The notes: a model not told the origin generated them from the sequence alone. A stretch of 59,303 bases of DNA from Pedobacter changchengzhani (GCF_004354365.1 NZ_SJCY01000016.1:1-59303), one strand, 5' to 3'. Shown: positions 8,374 to 16,863, counted from the first letter of the stretch. A program made the numbers and translations.

Positions 8374-8931
8374 ATGAAGAAATTATTTGTAATTTTTATT
8401 TTAACAGCCCTCTCTACATTTAGCGTAACCGCGCAAACTAGTTTACCTTTGCAATATTTTGAACTGGCAAAAAAATTGATTACCCCCACTCCTAAAAACG
8501 ACTTAGTTAAAGTTAATACTTCTAGCGTAAATGCTCCAGCTTCATCATCTACCCTGATTGATTTTGCAAAAACGATGTTGGGTATCCCCTACCGTTATGC
8601 AACCAGTAACCCTAAAGTCGGTTTTGATTGTTCGGGATTTGTAAGCTACGTTTTTAATAATTTAGGTTTTAAAGTACCAAGATCTTCACGAGAATTTCCA
8701 AGCGTTGGCAAAGAAACAAATTTAGAAAATGCCAAAGTTGGCGATGTTTTAATTTTTACGGGTACGAATCCACGTGTTAGAAAAGTTGGGCATGTTGCTA
8801 TAATTTATTCGATTGATGCTGACGGCATAAAGTTTATCCATTCTACCTCCGGAAAAGAACATGGCGTTACTATTACACCTTTTAACGATTATTACAAAAG
8901 TCGTTTTATGAAAGTTGTAAGTATTATATAG
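8374..8931 (+). CDS. secreted NlpC/P60 (C40) cell-wall peptidase
   Basis: A 185-residue exported peptidase expected to cut peptide crosslinks of peptidoglycan. The signal peptide is MKKLFVIFILTALSTFSVTA. The C40 domain covers about residues 62-180: the catalytic Cys is in FDCSGFVSYVF, the His in GHVAIIYS, and a third polar residue in IHSTSG. There is no SH3 or LysM module. A short linker of about 40 residues precedes the domain. It stands alone between a terminator and a convergent gene. Confidence 0.9.
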   Translation: MKKLFVIFILTALSTFSVTAQTSLPLQYFELAKKLITPTPKNDLVKVNTSSVNAPASSSTLIDFAKTMLGIPYRYATSNPKVGFDCSGFVSYVFNNLGFKVPRSSREFPSVGKETNLENAKVGDVLIFTGTNPRVRKVGHVAIIYSIDADGIKFIHSTSGKEHGVTITPFNDYYKSRFMKVVSII

Positions 8932-9096
8932 TAATCTGAGTTCGATAACTTAATATTGATTTTTTGGAGTTTATACGATGTTTCGATGTTGTAAGTTCGA
9001 GATACTGTTCGACGTCTTTGCTTTAGGAACGACAATTTTTATATTAAAGAATTCAAGTTTTAAAAATTTTACTTCTTTTGAAAATAGAGAATTATT

Positions 9097-9984
9097 TTAA
9101 AGCAACACTATTTTTAGCGCAAGATTTACATTACCCGCTTGAAGATATTTTTTTGCCAGCTCATGTAATTCCCGTTCTCGATTGGTTGCATCTCCAATTG
9201 TGGCATCTAAAACTTCTTTCACGTCTGGCAGTAGATAAATTACATCAATTTCATTATCAGTAGGCAAATTTTCTACATTACCCAACATACCTAAATCGTT
9301 TCCGGTTAGCACTTTCGAAAAACGTACGTTCTTTGGCAAAGCATCAACGCCAATACCTAAAGTATGTAAGGGTTTGGCAACCTTAAATAATGCATCTGGC
9401 AATACTCTGCAATACCAATCTCCACCTAACCTAGCTACTAAATCAATTTTTTGTTGGTCTATTTTACCGTCCGCATCTAAAATCTCTTCTTTAATGTGAA
9501 TAAGTTTAATCTCTACTAAAATTAAATTACCAGCACCGTTTTTGTCACCAAGAGGAATAATTTCATTAACCACACATTCAAACTGAACTGGTGCTTCTGC
9601 AACACGTGGTGGCTTAACCAGTTCTGAAGGTTGCATGGTAAAGCCAGCTTTTTCAAACTCATTAACACCTTTTGCATATTCGGTACTTGCCAAGCTCATT
9701 TGTTGCACCATTGCATAATCAACAATGTTGATTACGCATTCTTTAACCTCCTGTACGTTTTGAAGCGTATGTTTTGTAGAATTATCTCTCACTCTTCGAG
9801 CGGGTGAAAAAACACATATTGGTGGATTTGTACTAAAAAGGTTAAAAAAGCTAAATGGACTTAAGTTTACATTCCCATCCAAATCAATTGTAGAAGCAAA
9901 ACATATTGGCCTTGGCGCAATGGCATACTGCAAATAATTTTGCAATTGCATTGGGTTTAAATCTGATGTTTTTAGAGTCAGCAT
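9097..9984 (-). CDS. flavin reductase-like (FMN-binding split barrel) protein
   Basis: A 295-residue protein of the flavin reductase-like domain family, shown by APRPICFASTIDLDGNVNLSPFSFFN, the FSPARR segment and ECVVNEIIPLGDKNGAGNLILVEI. Family members bind FMN and either reduce it or act as flavoprotein hydroxylase partners. It is the last gene of a tight three-gene minus-strand unit with the DUF2238 gene (6-bp gap) and the fumarylacetoacetate hydrolase. Co-location with tyrosine-degradation genes suggests a link to that pathway, but no specific reaction is known to me. The C-terminal ~90 residues are helical and outside the core domain. Confidence 0.82.
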   Translation of the reverse strand: MLTLKTSDLNPMQLQNYLQYAIAPRPICFASTIDLDGNVNLSPFSFFNLFSTNPPICVFSPARRVRDNSTKHTLQNVQEVKECVINIVDYAMVQQMSLASTEYAKGVNEFEKAGFTMQPSELVKPPRVAEAPVQFECVVNEIIPLGDKNGAGNLILVEIKLIHIKEEILDADGKIDQQKIDLVARLGGDWYCRVLPDALFKVAKPLHTLGIGVDALPKNVRFSKVLTGNDLGMLGNVENLPTDNEIDVIYLLPDVKEVLDATIGDATNRERELHELAKKYLQAGNVNLALKIVLL

Positions 9985-9990
9985 GGGGTA

Positions 9991-10587
9991 CTAAAGTTTT
10001 TTTATTGATTTATCTTGAATACTACCAAATAGCAAAACAGCTACAAAAGCGCCAATTAAAGCTGTAAGCATATCTGATTGAGTATCCCAAATGTAGCCTT
10101 GAGTACCTAAAAAAGCATCTCCAGATTCTCCACTATTTACAGACACGAACCATTCTATTAATTCGTAAAATGCGCTAATTGCAAGCGCTATCGAAATGAC
10201 TATAAAGGCACGCCACTTCTTTCCATTTACTACATTTTTACGAACAAATATCTCTCTAATAATTAGCGAAGGCCCAAATCCTTGAATAAAGTGCCCTACC
10301 TTATCATAATTATTTCTTTGCTGATGAAAAGTCTCCTTTATCCAATCAAACAATGGAACTTCAGCATAAGTATAATGTCCTCCAATAATCAGAATTAAAC
10401 AATGCAATAAAATTACGATGTAAGTAAAGTTGCTAAATCGAAATTTATTATACGTGAAAATTAGAACTAATACGCCTATAAATGCCGGGATACATTCTAA
10501 AAACCATGTAAAAACTTCTTTGCACCCTATAAAGGAGAGCACAGAACTTAAAACAAAAACAACAAGTAATGTAATATGAAATTTCAA
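9991..10587 (-). CDS. DUF2238 (YjdF-like) membrane protein
   Basis: A 198-residue protein with about five or six membrane segments. The diagnostic motifs are YDKVGHFIQGF, FYELIEW and GTQGYIWDTQSDM, which contain conserved acidic and His residues facing the membrane. Function of DUF2238 is unknown. It sits between the fumarylacetoacetate hydrolase (3-bp gap) and the flavin reductase-like gene (6-bp gap), so it is almost certainly cotranscribed with them. Confidence 0.85.
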   Translation of the reverse strand: MKFHITLLVVFVLSSVLSFIGCKEVFTWFLECIPAFIGVLVLIFTYNKFRFSNFTYIVILLHCLILIIGGHYTYAEVPLFDWIKETFHQQRNNYDKVGHFIQGFGPSLIIREIFVRKNVVNGKKWRAFIVISIALAISAFYELIEWFVSVNSGESGDAFLGTQGYIWDTQSDMLTALIGAFVAVLLFGSIQDKSIKKL

Positions 10588-10590
10588 TCT

Positions 10591-11589
10591 CTATCCCTTC
10601 TTTAAAGCAAAAAGTGAAAAATCTGTTTCAACCCGTTTAATGACATTGCTTAATGCGCCCAAACCGGTAATTTCCATTTCAACAACATCATCTGGTTGCA
10701 ACCATTGTGTTTTATAATTCGGATCGTTTAATAATCCCGTTCCGTTAAGTTCTAAAAAACAACCTGTACCAACTGTACCAGAGCCAATTACATCACCAGG
10801 AAAAATATCTACACCATAAGCACAACGCTCGATAATTTCAGCGAAAGTCCAATCCATGTCTGATGCATTACCTTCGGATACCAGCACACCATTTACTCTA
10901 CAAGCCATTTTTAAATTATAACTATTGCCTACATGGCCTGCTTTCGCGGGTACTTTGTGCTGCTCCAATTCATCTGGCGTTACTAACCACGGACCGATAA
11001 CGGTAGAAAAATCTTTCCCTTTTGCTGGCCCTAAATTTAAAAGCATTTCTTCCATTTGCAAGGTTCTTGCACTCATATCGTTCATTATCATGTAGCCAGC
11101 AATGTACTCATCTGCTTCAGAAGCTTTAATATTTCTACCTTTTTTACCAATTACAACAGCTACTTCCAACTCAAAATCTAATTTTTCGAAATGATCAGGC
11201 ATACATTCAATTTCGCCTGTACCTTGAATTGCGTTGTGGTTTGTAAAATAAAAAATAGGGTATTGGTCAAATTCTGCAATCATTTCTACTTTTCTATTTC
11301 TGCGGGCAGAAGCCACATGTTGCCTAAATGCATAACCATCTCTACAGCTTGTTGGATGTGGCACAGGCGCTAAAATTTCGTAAAAAATTTCTTCTTTAGC
11401 TTGAAGTTTCCCACTTTTTATATCTGAATTTATAGCTTTCGCCCTTTCCATCAGTTCTACTCCACCTTCTAAAAAATCTTTCATATTATCCGGAATAAGC
11501 TTATCGCAACTATTCAGATTGTAGATATGACCGTCATTAAAAATGCCAAGATGCTCTCTGTCTTCTGTTTTATAGGATACTAGTTTCAT
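10591..11589 (-). CDS. fumarylacetoacetate hydrolase family protein
   Basis: A 332-residue FAH-family hydrolase, expected to cleave fumarylacetoacetate to fumarate and acetoacetate as the last step of tyrosine degradation. The FAH fold is shown by FELEVAVVIGKKGRNI, the metal-binding acidic cluster around EVAVVIG and MIMNDMSAR, and GDVIGSGTVGTG. It is shorter than the ~420-residue animal FAH and has no separate N-terminal SH3-like domain of that size. It heads a minus-strand operon and is divergent from the hmgA gene, which strongly supports the tyrosine role. Other FAH-family members act on related beta-diketones. Confidence 0.85.
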   Translation of the reverse strand: MKLVSYKTEDREHLGIFNDGHIYNLNSCDKLIPDNMKDFLEGGVELMERAKAINSDIKSGKLQAKEEIFYEILAPVPHPTSCRDGYAFRQHVASARRNRKVEMIAEFDQYPIFYFTNHNAIQGTGEIECMPDHFEKLDFELEVAVVIGKKGRNIKASEADEYIAGYMIMNDMSARTLQMEEMLLNLGPAKGKDFSTVIGPWLVTPDELEQHKVPAKAGHVGNSYNLKMACRVNGVLVSEGNASDMDWTFAEIIERCAYGVDIFPGDVIGSGTVGTGCFLELNGTGLLNDPNYKTQWLQPDDVVEMEITGLGALSNVIKRVETDFSLFALKKG

Positions 11590-11696
11590 ATTAGAGTAGA
11601 TTTAAGTTATGTGGTAAAGCTAATGAATTAGCGACTGCAATAAATTTAATTATTTCGTTTTAAAAAACAAAAGTTTTCTGTTCTGTTTAAAAACTG

Positions 11697-11704
11697 TACT
11701 TTAG
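11697..11704 (+). promoter_or_regulatory. possible -7 box (TACTTTAG) upstream of a 33-codon ORF and hmgA
   Basis: One mismatch from TAnnTTTG and followed by CA as in other promoters of this window. It lies 13 nt before a small ORF (11718) and about 200 nt before hmgA. Confidence 0.4.
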
Positions 11705-11717
11705 CAGCACCAAAACC

Positions 11718-11819
11718 ATGAACTTAAAAGCATTACATATCCATTTAGTCAACGATGCCATTGCTGCACGTCGCTATAAGATGCTATCCAAGCTGATCAT
11801 GGCTCAGTATTCTCTGTAA
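11718..11819 (+). CDS. 33-codon ORF upstream of hmgA, possible leader peptide or small protein
   Basis: ATG to TAA without interruption, encoding 33 residues that begin MNLKALHIHLVNDAIAARRY and end MAQYSL. The composition is protein-like: amphipathic, basic, with two Tyr and two His and no low complexity. A promoter-like TACTTTAG lies just upstream and the ORF ends 84 nt before the hmgA start on the same strand. It may be a regulatory leader or an independent small protein. It has no obvious run of Phe or Tyr codons, so classical attenuation is not supported. I do not recognise a family. Confidence 0.4.
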   Translation: MNLKALHIHLVNDAIAARRYKMLSKLIMAQYSL

Positions 11820-11903
11820 ATTCTTCGATGTTTTAATTGAAACGCATTCGTGTTTTAATTGTTTTTACTATTGATTTCTTTTCTAACCTTAACATAAATT
11901 ATT

Positions 11904-13061
11904 ATGTCTGTTTACCACAAAATGGGACAAATTCCGCCTAAACGCCATACTGTTTTTCGCAAACCTGATGGAAGTCTATACGCTGAGGAATTGGTTTCTA
12001 CCGAGGGTTTTTCGAGTTTATATTCTTTGGTTTACCATTGCTACCCACCAACTATTGTAAAAAACCTTGGTGAACCTTACAGCGTTGAGCCTAAGATTGC
12101 CCGCGAAAAGCACCTAAAACACACCAGTTTAATTGGTTTTAAAATTAAACCTGAGGATGATTATCTAAAAAGTAGAAAACCTGTATTGGTTAATAGCGAT
12201 TTGCACATCGTTTTGGCGGCACCAAAAAAATCAATGACCGATTATTTTTACAAGAATAGTCAGGCAGATGAAATGATTTTTATTCACGAAGGATCAGGAA
12301 AACTAAAAACTGGCTTTGGCGAAATAAAATTTGGCTACGGCGATTACCTTATTATTCCACGCGGTACCATTTACCAAATGGAATTTGATTCCGAAAATAA
12401 CCGTTTGTTTATCGTAGAAAGCTTTAGTCCGTTGCGTATGCCGAAACGTTATTTAAACCAGTATGGGCAATTAATGGAGCACGCACCCTATTGTGAACGC
12501 GACATACGCTTACCAGAAAACTTGAAAACCCATGATGAACATGGCGATTTTAAGGTGTTAATTAAGAAACAAGGATTAATTTATCCTTACACCTATGGTA
12601 CTCACCCATTCGATTATATTGGCTGGGACGGTTACCAATATCCTTACGCTTTTTCTATTCACGATTTTGAGCCGATAACAGGTAGATTACACCAACCGCC
12701 ACCAGTACACCAAACGTTTGAAGGGCATAATTTTGTAGTGTGCTCTTTTGTTCCGCGTAAATATGATTACCATCCAGATGCCATTCCTGCACCGTACAAC
12801 CACAGCAATGTAGATAGCGATGAAGTTTTATATTATGTTGATGGTGATTTTATGAGTAGAAAAAGTGTAGTGAAAGGACAAATCACGCTACATCCAGGTG
12901 GTATTCCCCATGGCCCACATCCTGGAATGGTAGAAAAATCTATAGGTAAAGAAAGCACAGACGAATTGGCTGTAATGATTGATCCCTTTAAACCTTTAAT
13001 GCTAACGCAAGATGCATTAGATATTGAAGACGAAAATTATTATAAAAGTTGGTTAGCGTAG
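11904..13061 (+). CDS. hmgA: homogentisate 1,2-dioxygenase
   Basis: Ring-opening iron dioxygenase that turns homogentisate into maleylacetoacetate. Recognised from the double cupin layout: DEMIFIHEGSGKLKTGFGE with YGDYLIIPRGT in the first cupin, and RLHQPPPVHQTFEGHNFVVCSF, then SDEVLYYVDG and LHPGGIPHGPHPG with the metal ligands in the second. Length is 385 residues, somewhat shorter than the ~430-440 of animal or Pseudomonas enzymes but complete. It is followed 310 bp later by hpd on the same strand and is divergent from the FAH gene, forming the core of the tyrosine-degradation region. Confidence 0.92.
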   Translation: MSVYHKMGQIPPKRHTVFRKPDGSLYAEELVSTEGFSSLYSLVYHCYPPTIVKNLGEPYSVEPKIAREKHLKHTSLIGFKIKPEDDYLKSRKPVLVNSDLHIVLAAPKKSMTDYFYKNSQADEMIFIHEGSGKLKTGFGEIKFGYGDYLIIPRGTIYQMEFDSENNRLFIVESFSPLRMPKRYLNQYGQLMEHAPYCERDIRLPENLKTHDEHGDFKVLIKKQGLIYPYTYGTHPFDYIGWDGYQYPYAFSIHDFEPITGRLHQPPPVHQTFEGHNFVVCSFVPRKYDYHPDAIPAPYNHSNVDSDEVLYYVDGDFMSRKSVVKGQITLHPGGIPHGPHPGMVEKSIGKESTDELAVMIDPFKPLMLTQDALDIEDENYYKSWLA

Positions 13062-13371
13062 GGTGAAGCGCGAAAGACTGAAAAGTCGGAAAACCTGGGA
13101 AGTCCGAGGTCGGAAGATATGAAGTCGAAAAGTTTGAAAGTCGGGAAATCTAACACAGGGTATAAAGATTCATTTAATATAAATATTCAAGTTAATTTTC
13201 GAATAAGAACTAATTAAAATAGACCAATACCAGAGTTTGGACTACTATAAAAAACGACACAATGTCTTTCCCGACTTTCGGACTAATAAAACACAAAATC
13301 ATCCGACTCTCGGTCTTTCCCGACTTTCGGACTAAAAAAAAACTTCCGACTTTCGGACTAATTAAAAAAAA
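13062..13371. repeat. inverted and direct copies of a GACTTTCGGACT-type repeat
   Basis: The spacer between hmgA and hpd is largely made of short repeats. On the right side CGACTTTCGGACTAA occurs three times (about 13273, 13320 and 13346), with variants such as CCGACTCTCGGTC between them. On the left side the complementary form occurs as AGTCGGAAA, AAGTCCGAGGTCGG and AAAGTCGGGAAA. The two halves can pair into long imperfect hairpins between the two catabolic genes. No frame is open through it. Confidence 0.7.
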
Positions 13372-14496
13372 ATGGAAACATTCGCAGAAAAAATTGCAAA
13401 AGCAAAAGATTTTTTACCCATAAACGGTACAGATTATATAGAATTTTACGTGGGCAATGCCAAACAGGCTGCACATTATTATAAAACCGCTTTTGGATTT
13501 CAAAGTTTAGCATACGCCGGACCAGAAACGGGAGTTAGAGATCGCTCATCGTATGTATTGCAACAAGGCAAAATTCGTTTAATCTTAACAACGGCCTTGC
13601 AATCCGCTCATCCAATATCCGAACACGTAAAAAACCATGGCGATGGCGTAAAAGTTTTAGCACTTTGGGTTGATGACGCATATAGCGCTTACGCAGAAAC
13701 CACGAAACGTGGTGCAAAATCGTACATGGAACCCAAAACAATATCAGATGAGTTCGGCGAAGTGAGAATGAGCGGAATTTATACTTATGGCGAAACGGTA
13801 CACATGTTTATAGAGCGCAAAAACTATACTGGGCCATTTATGCCCGGTTTTCGTAAGTTAACGAGTGATTACAATCCAGTTGATGCAGGTCTGTTGTACA
13901 TCGATCATTGTGTCGGAAACGTGGGTTGGAACCGCATGAACGACGCGGTAAAATACTACGAAGAAGTAATGGGTTTTGTCAATATTCTTTCTTTCGATGA
14001 TAAGCAGATCAACACCGAATACTCTGCCTTAATGAGTAAGGTGATGAGCAATGGCAACGGTTTTTCGAAATTGCCGATAAACGAACCGGCTGAAGGAAAA
14101 AAGAGATCGCAAATAGAGGAATATTTAGAATATTATGAAGGCGAAGGCGTGCAACATATTGCTGTGGCAACTAAAGACATCGTAAAAACCGTGAAAGAAT
14201 TAAAAGCCCGTGGTGTAGAATTTTTGAGCGCTCCACCGGAAGCTTATTATGATATGATGCTACAACGTGTTGGCAAAATAGACGAAGAAATATCACTTTT
14301 AGAAAGTCTAGGTATTTTAGTCGATTGCGATGAAGAGGGCTATTTATTACAAATTTTCACCAAGCCAGTGGAAGATAGGCCAACCCTATTTTTTGAAATT
14401 ATACAACGCAAAGGCGCTCAAAGTTTTGGAGCAGGAAATTTTAAGGCGTTGTTCGAATCTTTAGAACGTGAACAGGAATTGAGAGGAAATTTGTAG
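13372..14496 (+). CDS. hpd: 4-hydroxyphenylpyruvate dioxygenase
   Basis: Converts 4-hydroxyphenylpyruvate to homogentisate, the step before hmgA. The 374-residue protein has two vicinal-oxygen-chelate halves. The three iron ligands are visible in the C-terminal half: His in YIDHCVGNV, His in GVQHIAVAT and Glu in FFEIIQRKG, followed by the conserved closing helix segment FGAGNFKALFESLE. The start METFAEKIAKAKDFLPINGTD is preceded by an A-rich stretch. It is on the same strand as hmgA but with a 310-bp repeat-filled spacer, so separate promoters are possible. Confidence 0.95.
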   Translation: METFAEKIAKAKDFLPINGTDYIEFYVGNAKQAAHYYKTAFGFQSLAYAGPETGVRDRSSYVLQQGKIRLILTTALQSAHPISEHVKNHGDGVKVLALWVDDAYSAYAETTKRGAKSYMEPKTISDEFGEVRMSGIYTYGETVHMFIERKNYTGPFMPGFRKLTSDYNPVDAGLLYIDHCVGNVGWNRMNDAVKYYEEVMGFVNILSFDDKQINTEYSALMSKVMSNGNGFSKLPINEPAEGKKRSQIEEYLEYYEGEGVQHIAVATKDIVKTVKELKARGVEFLSAPPEAYYDMMLQRVGKIDEEISLLESLGILVDCDEEGYLLQIFTKPVEDRPTLFFEIIQRKGAQSFGAGNFKALFESLEREQELRGNL

Positions 14497-14750
14497 ATGA
14501 CTTAAAGAAGAGCAAAGAATAAAGACCAGTAGCAAAAAATAAAGACGAGAGTTATAAAACAACGACCACTTTCTTCTTACGATAAGCCAATTGTAGTGGA
14601 TTAGTCAAGTAATAAGAATGAGAAAAATGCTAGTGGTAAATTTGATTAAATTTCGACCTTCGCGCTATACTCATCACTCAAAACTAATCACTCATAACTC
14701 TCTAAAAACTTCTTCACGTAAACTTCATAAAGTTACTGCACCTTTGAAAT
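14497..14750. other. spacer after hpd
   Basis: A 250-bp A-rich stretch without a gene. It contains degenerate direct repeats (AATAAAGACCAGTAG and AATAAAGACGAGAG; ACTCATCACTCAAAACTAATCACTCATAACTC). CACCTTTG at 14739-14746 is one mismatch from a TAnnTTTG -7 box and would serve the following hairpin-bearing stretch. Confidence 0.4.
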
Positions 14751-14871
14751 AACAAAACATAAGAAGCGATTTCCGTTTTGTTAAATTCTTAAAAACTCAT
14801 ATTTAGTTTTTTAGTTTTCCGGTTACCCTTATCTGATACCTCATGTATTGCAAAATACATGAGGTTTTTTT
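14751..14871 (+). ncRNA. candidate small RNA ending in a strong terminator
   Basis: About 120 nt with no ORF, preceded by a promoter-like CACCTTTG box 4 nt upstream. It contains a first hairpin with a perfect 8-bp stem AACAAAAC (14751-14758) and GTTTTGTT (14775-14782), an A/T-rich middle, and a second hairpin that is a textbook terminator. The terminator lies 340 bp after hpd, too far to be its natural end, and 32 bp before the chitinase start, which it would block if transcription came from upstream. An hpd 3' UTR terminator is the alternative. Confidence 0.4.
14839..14871 (+). terminator. strong intrinsic terminator upstream of the chitinase
   Basis: Perfect 11-bp stem CCTCATGTATT (14839-14849) with AATACATGAGG (14854-14864), loop GCAA, followed by seven T. 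It overlaps the upstream ATG at 14843 of the chitinase frame and so argues for the later start at 14903. Confidence 0.9.
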
Positions 14872-14902
14872 AATTACATTGTTGCCTAAAAATAGAGTAA
14901 AG

Positions 14903-15862
14903 ATGGTTATCTCTTTAAAACATAAATTTTCAATCTGCTTACTTTTAATACTCATGTTATCATTTAAAGCAGATAAAAAAGAAGTTGCTAAAAAAAATAT
15001 TATTTCGGAGAAGGCGTTTAACGAATTGTTTCCCTTACGCGACAAATTTTATACTTATAGCGCATTTATCAACGCAGTAAATGCGATGGCTAACCTAAAA
15101 ATAAAAATTGAAATGCGCGGCGATTGGATTTACAAGATCACACGTACCGATAAAAGAAATAACAACCCAATTGTGGTAAGGCAAGACCAAGATTGGGAAA
15201 CCATTTGGGCAAAAGAGAAACCATATAAATATATTGACGTAGATTATGCAGATTTTTGCAATGCTAAAGATTTAAAAACCAATCGAAAAGAATTAGCTGC
15301 AGTATTTGCCCATGTTGCCCATGAAACCCGAAACGGGATTGACAAAAAATTTAATGATGGATTAATGTTGATTGATGAATTAGCACCAACATCAGCATAT
15401 ATATCGCCAAACGTAATCTATCCAGCAGCAGATGGAAAAAAATATTACGGAAGAGGTCCAATTCAACTAAGTTACAATGGCAACTACGGCTTTGCATCTG
15501 ACTGTATTTTTGGCGACGAAAGAGTTTTGTTAAACAATCCTGATTTAGTAAGCAACAATGCTATTTTAGCTTTCGAAACTGCAATTTATTTTTGGATGAC
15601 TCCACAATCAGCCAAACCGTCTGCACACGATGTAATGGTTGGAAACTGGCAACCAACCCAAGAAGAGCAAAGTAAAGGTTTTAAGCCGGGTTTCGGCATG
15701 ACAATTAATATTGTAAACGGTTACGCCGAATGTAACAAAAGCGAAAACCAAAAAGCCATGCAAGATAGAATCGGGTTTTATCAATATTTCTTAAATAAGT
15801 TTAATATTTCGGACGCAAATTGCGCTTGTTCTTGTGGTGCGATGCAACCGTATGCCAACTAA
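14903..15862 (+). CDS. secreted glycoside hydrolase family 19 chitinase
   Basis: Endo-acting chitinase/lysozyme-like enzyme expected outside the cytoplasm. The frame opens at 14843, but that ATG lies inside a terminator hairpin; the ATG at 14903 gives a clean signal peptide, MVISLKHKFSICLLLILMLS. GH19 features: the catalytic Glu in FAHVAHETRNG, the substrate-cleft motif KYYGRGPIQLSYNGNYG, and GFGMTINIVNGYAEC. Mature length of about 295 residues is more than the ~240-residue catalytic core because of an N-terminal region of about 80 residues. A CxCxC tail (NCACSCGAMQPYAN) may hold a disulfide. It converges on the DsbA-like gene with a 1-bp gap. Confidence 0.88.
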   Translation: MVISLKHKFSICLLLILMLSFKADKKEVAKKNIISEKAFNELFPLRDKFYTYSAFINAVNAMANLKIKIEMRGDWIYKITRTDKRNNNPIVVRQDQDWETIWAKEKPYKYIDVDYADFCNAKDLKTNRKELAAVFAHVAHETRNGIDKKFNDGLMLIDELAPTSAYISPNVIYPAADGKKYYGRGPIQLSYNGNYGFASDCIFGDERVLLNNPDLVSNNAILAFETAIYFWMTPQSAKPSAHDVMVGNWQPTQEEQSKGFKPGFGMTINIVNGYAECNKSENQKAMQDRIGFYQYFLNKFNISDANCACSCGAMQPYAN

Positions 15863-15863
15863 T

Positions 15864-16382
15864 TTATTCGCTACTTTCTTTAAGCATTTGATAAAGATCG
15901 GCCACGCCACCGTCGAATTTTGCCTGATTTACATAAAATGAGGGCGTACCGTTTACACCACTTCTAACACCGCTTTCAAAATCTTTTTCAATTTTATCTT
16001 TTACCGCACTAGAATCCATATCTAACTTAAATTTTTCTAAATCCAAATCAATACTTTCTGCAAGTTCTTCAAATATTCCTTCCGCAATGCGGTACTGATT
16101 TTCATAAAGCGCATCGTGCATTTCCCAAAACTTATTTTGTAAGCCCGCTGCTTCTGCACAAACCGCAGCTTCAAATGCAAACTGGTGAGCTTTTTGGAGT
16201 GGAAAATTGCGAAAAACGAATTTAATCTGATGGCCGAAAGTTTCTTCTATTTCTTTAAGAATGGGGTATGCATCGCCACAAGCCGGACATTCATAATCGC
16301 CGTATTCTACAATTTCAATCGAAGCATTATCACTGCCTTGTATATGATCAATTTTTGATACTATTGGTTTTAATGTACTCAT
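15864..16382 (-). CDS. DsbA-family thiol-disulfide oxidoreductase (cytoplasmic form)
   Basis: A 172-residue thioredoxin-fold protein with the active site CPAC in VEYGDYECPACGDAYPIL (Cys at about residues 33 and 36) and the cis-Pro in NGTPSFYVN. No signal peptide, so it acts in the cytoplasm. Last gene of a three-gene minus-strand unit with the peroxiredoxin (7-bp gap) and PoxB. Possible roles are reducing the peroxiredoxin or moving thiols on glutathione-like carriers; neither is proven by sequence. Confidence 0.85.
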   Translation of the reverse strand: MSTLKPIVSKIDHIQGSDNASIEIVEYGDYECPACGDAYPILKEIEETFGHQIKFVFRNFPLQKAHQFAFEAAVCAEAAGLQNKFWEMHDALYENQYRIAEGIFEELAESIDLDLEKFKLDMDSSAVKDKIEKDFESGVRSGVNGTPSFYVNQAKFDGGVADLYQMLKESSE

Positions 16383-16389
16383 ATTATTT

Positions 16390-16845
16390 TTATTTAAGTT
16401 CTTCTAATGCATCTAAAATACCATCTGCACCAGGATTTATCCCTTTTGGAGACAAATAACTCCATGCAATTTTTCCTTCCTTATCAATTACGAACAGTGC
16501 TCTTTTACTCTCGCCCGCTTCCTCATCGTAAACGCCGTACGCTTTTGATATTTCACCTTTAGGTTCAAAATCGGCCAATAACGGAAAGTGTAATTTTCTA
16601 TCTTGTTGAAATGCCAAATGACACCACGAACTATCTACCGAAACACCAAAAATTTGCGCATTATGTTTGGTAAAGTATTTAAGCATTTCGTTGTAAAGCG
16701 CCATTTGGTCACTACAAACAGGACTCCAATCTGCAGGGTAAAAAGCTAAAATAACGTTTTTACCTAAAAAATCTTTAAGTTTTATATTTTGATCTGGCGT
16801 AGCCTTTAATTCAAAATCTGGTGCAATACTGCCTTTTTTTAACAT
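16390..16845 (-). CDS. peroxiredoxin of the AhpC/TSA family
   Basis: A 151-residue peroxidase that reduces hydrogen peroxide or alkyl peroxides. The peroxidatic Cys is in PADWSPVCSDQM (about residue 44); a second Cys in DSSWCHLAF could be resolving. The overall form (GSIAPDFELKA, YPADWSPVC, RALFVIDKEGKIAWSY) is that of a bacterial AhpE/BCP-like single-domain enzyme. The gene is 18 bp after poxB and 7 bp before the DsbA-like gene, an arrangement that suggests a peroxide-handling unit tied to pyruvate oxidation. Confidence 0.88.
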   Translation of the reverse strand: MLKKGSIAPDFELKATPDQNIKLKDFLGKNVILAFYPADWSPVCSDQMALYNEMLKYFTKHNAQIFGVSVDSSWCHLAFQQDRKLHFPLLADFEPKGEISKAYGVYDEEAGESKRALFVIDKEGKIAWSYLSPKGINPGADGILDALEELK

Positions 16846-16863
16846 AGTGTTAATAATTTTAAG

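Noticed and set aside
11718..11819. Classical Phe/Tyr attenuation leader
   Set aside because: Only two Tyr and no Phe codons, not clustered, and no terminator/antiterminator pair before hmgA.
14843..14902. Upstream ATG of the chitinase
   Set aside because: It lies inside a perfect terminator hairpin, and the later ATG gives a proper signal peptide.
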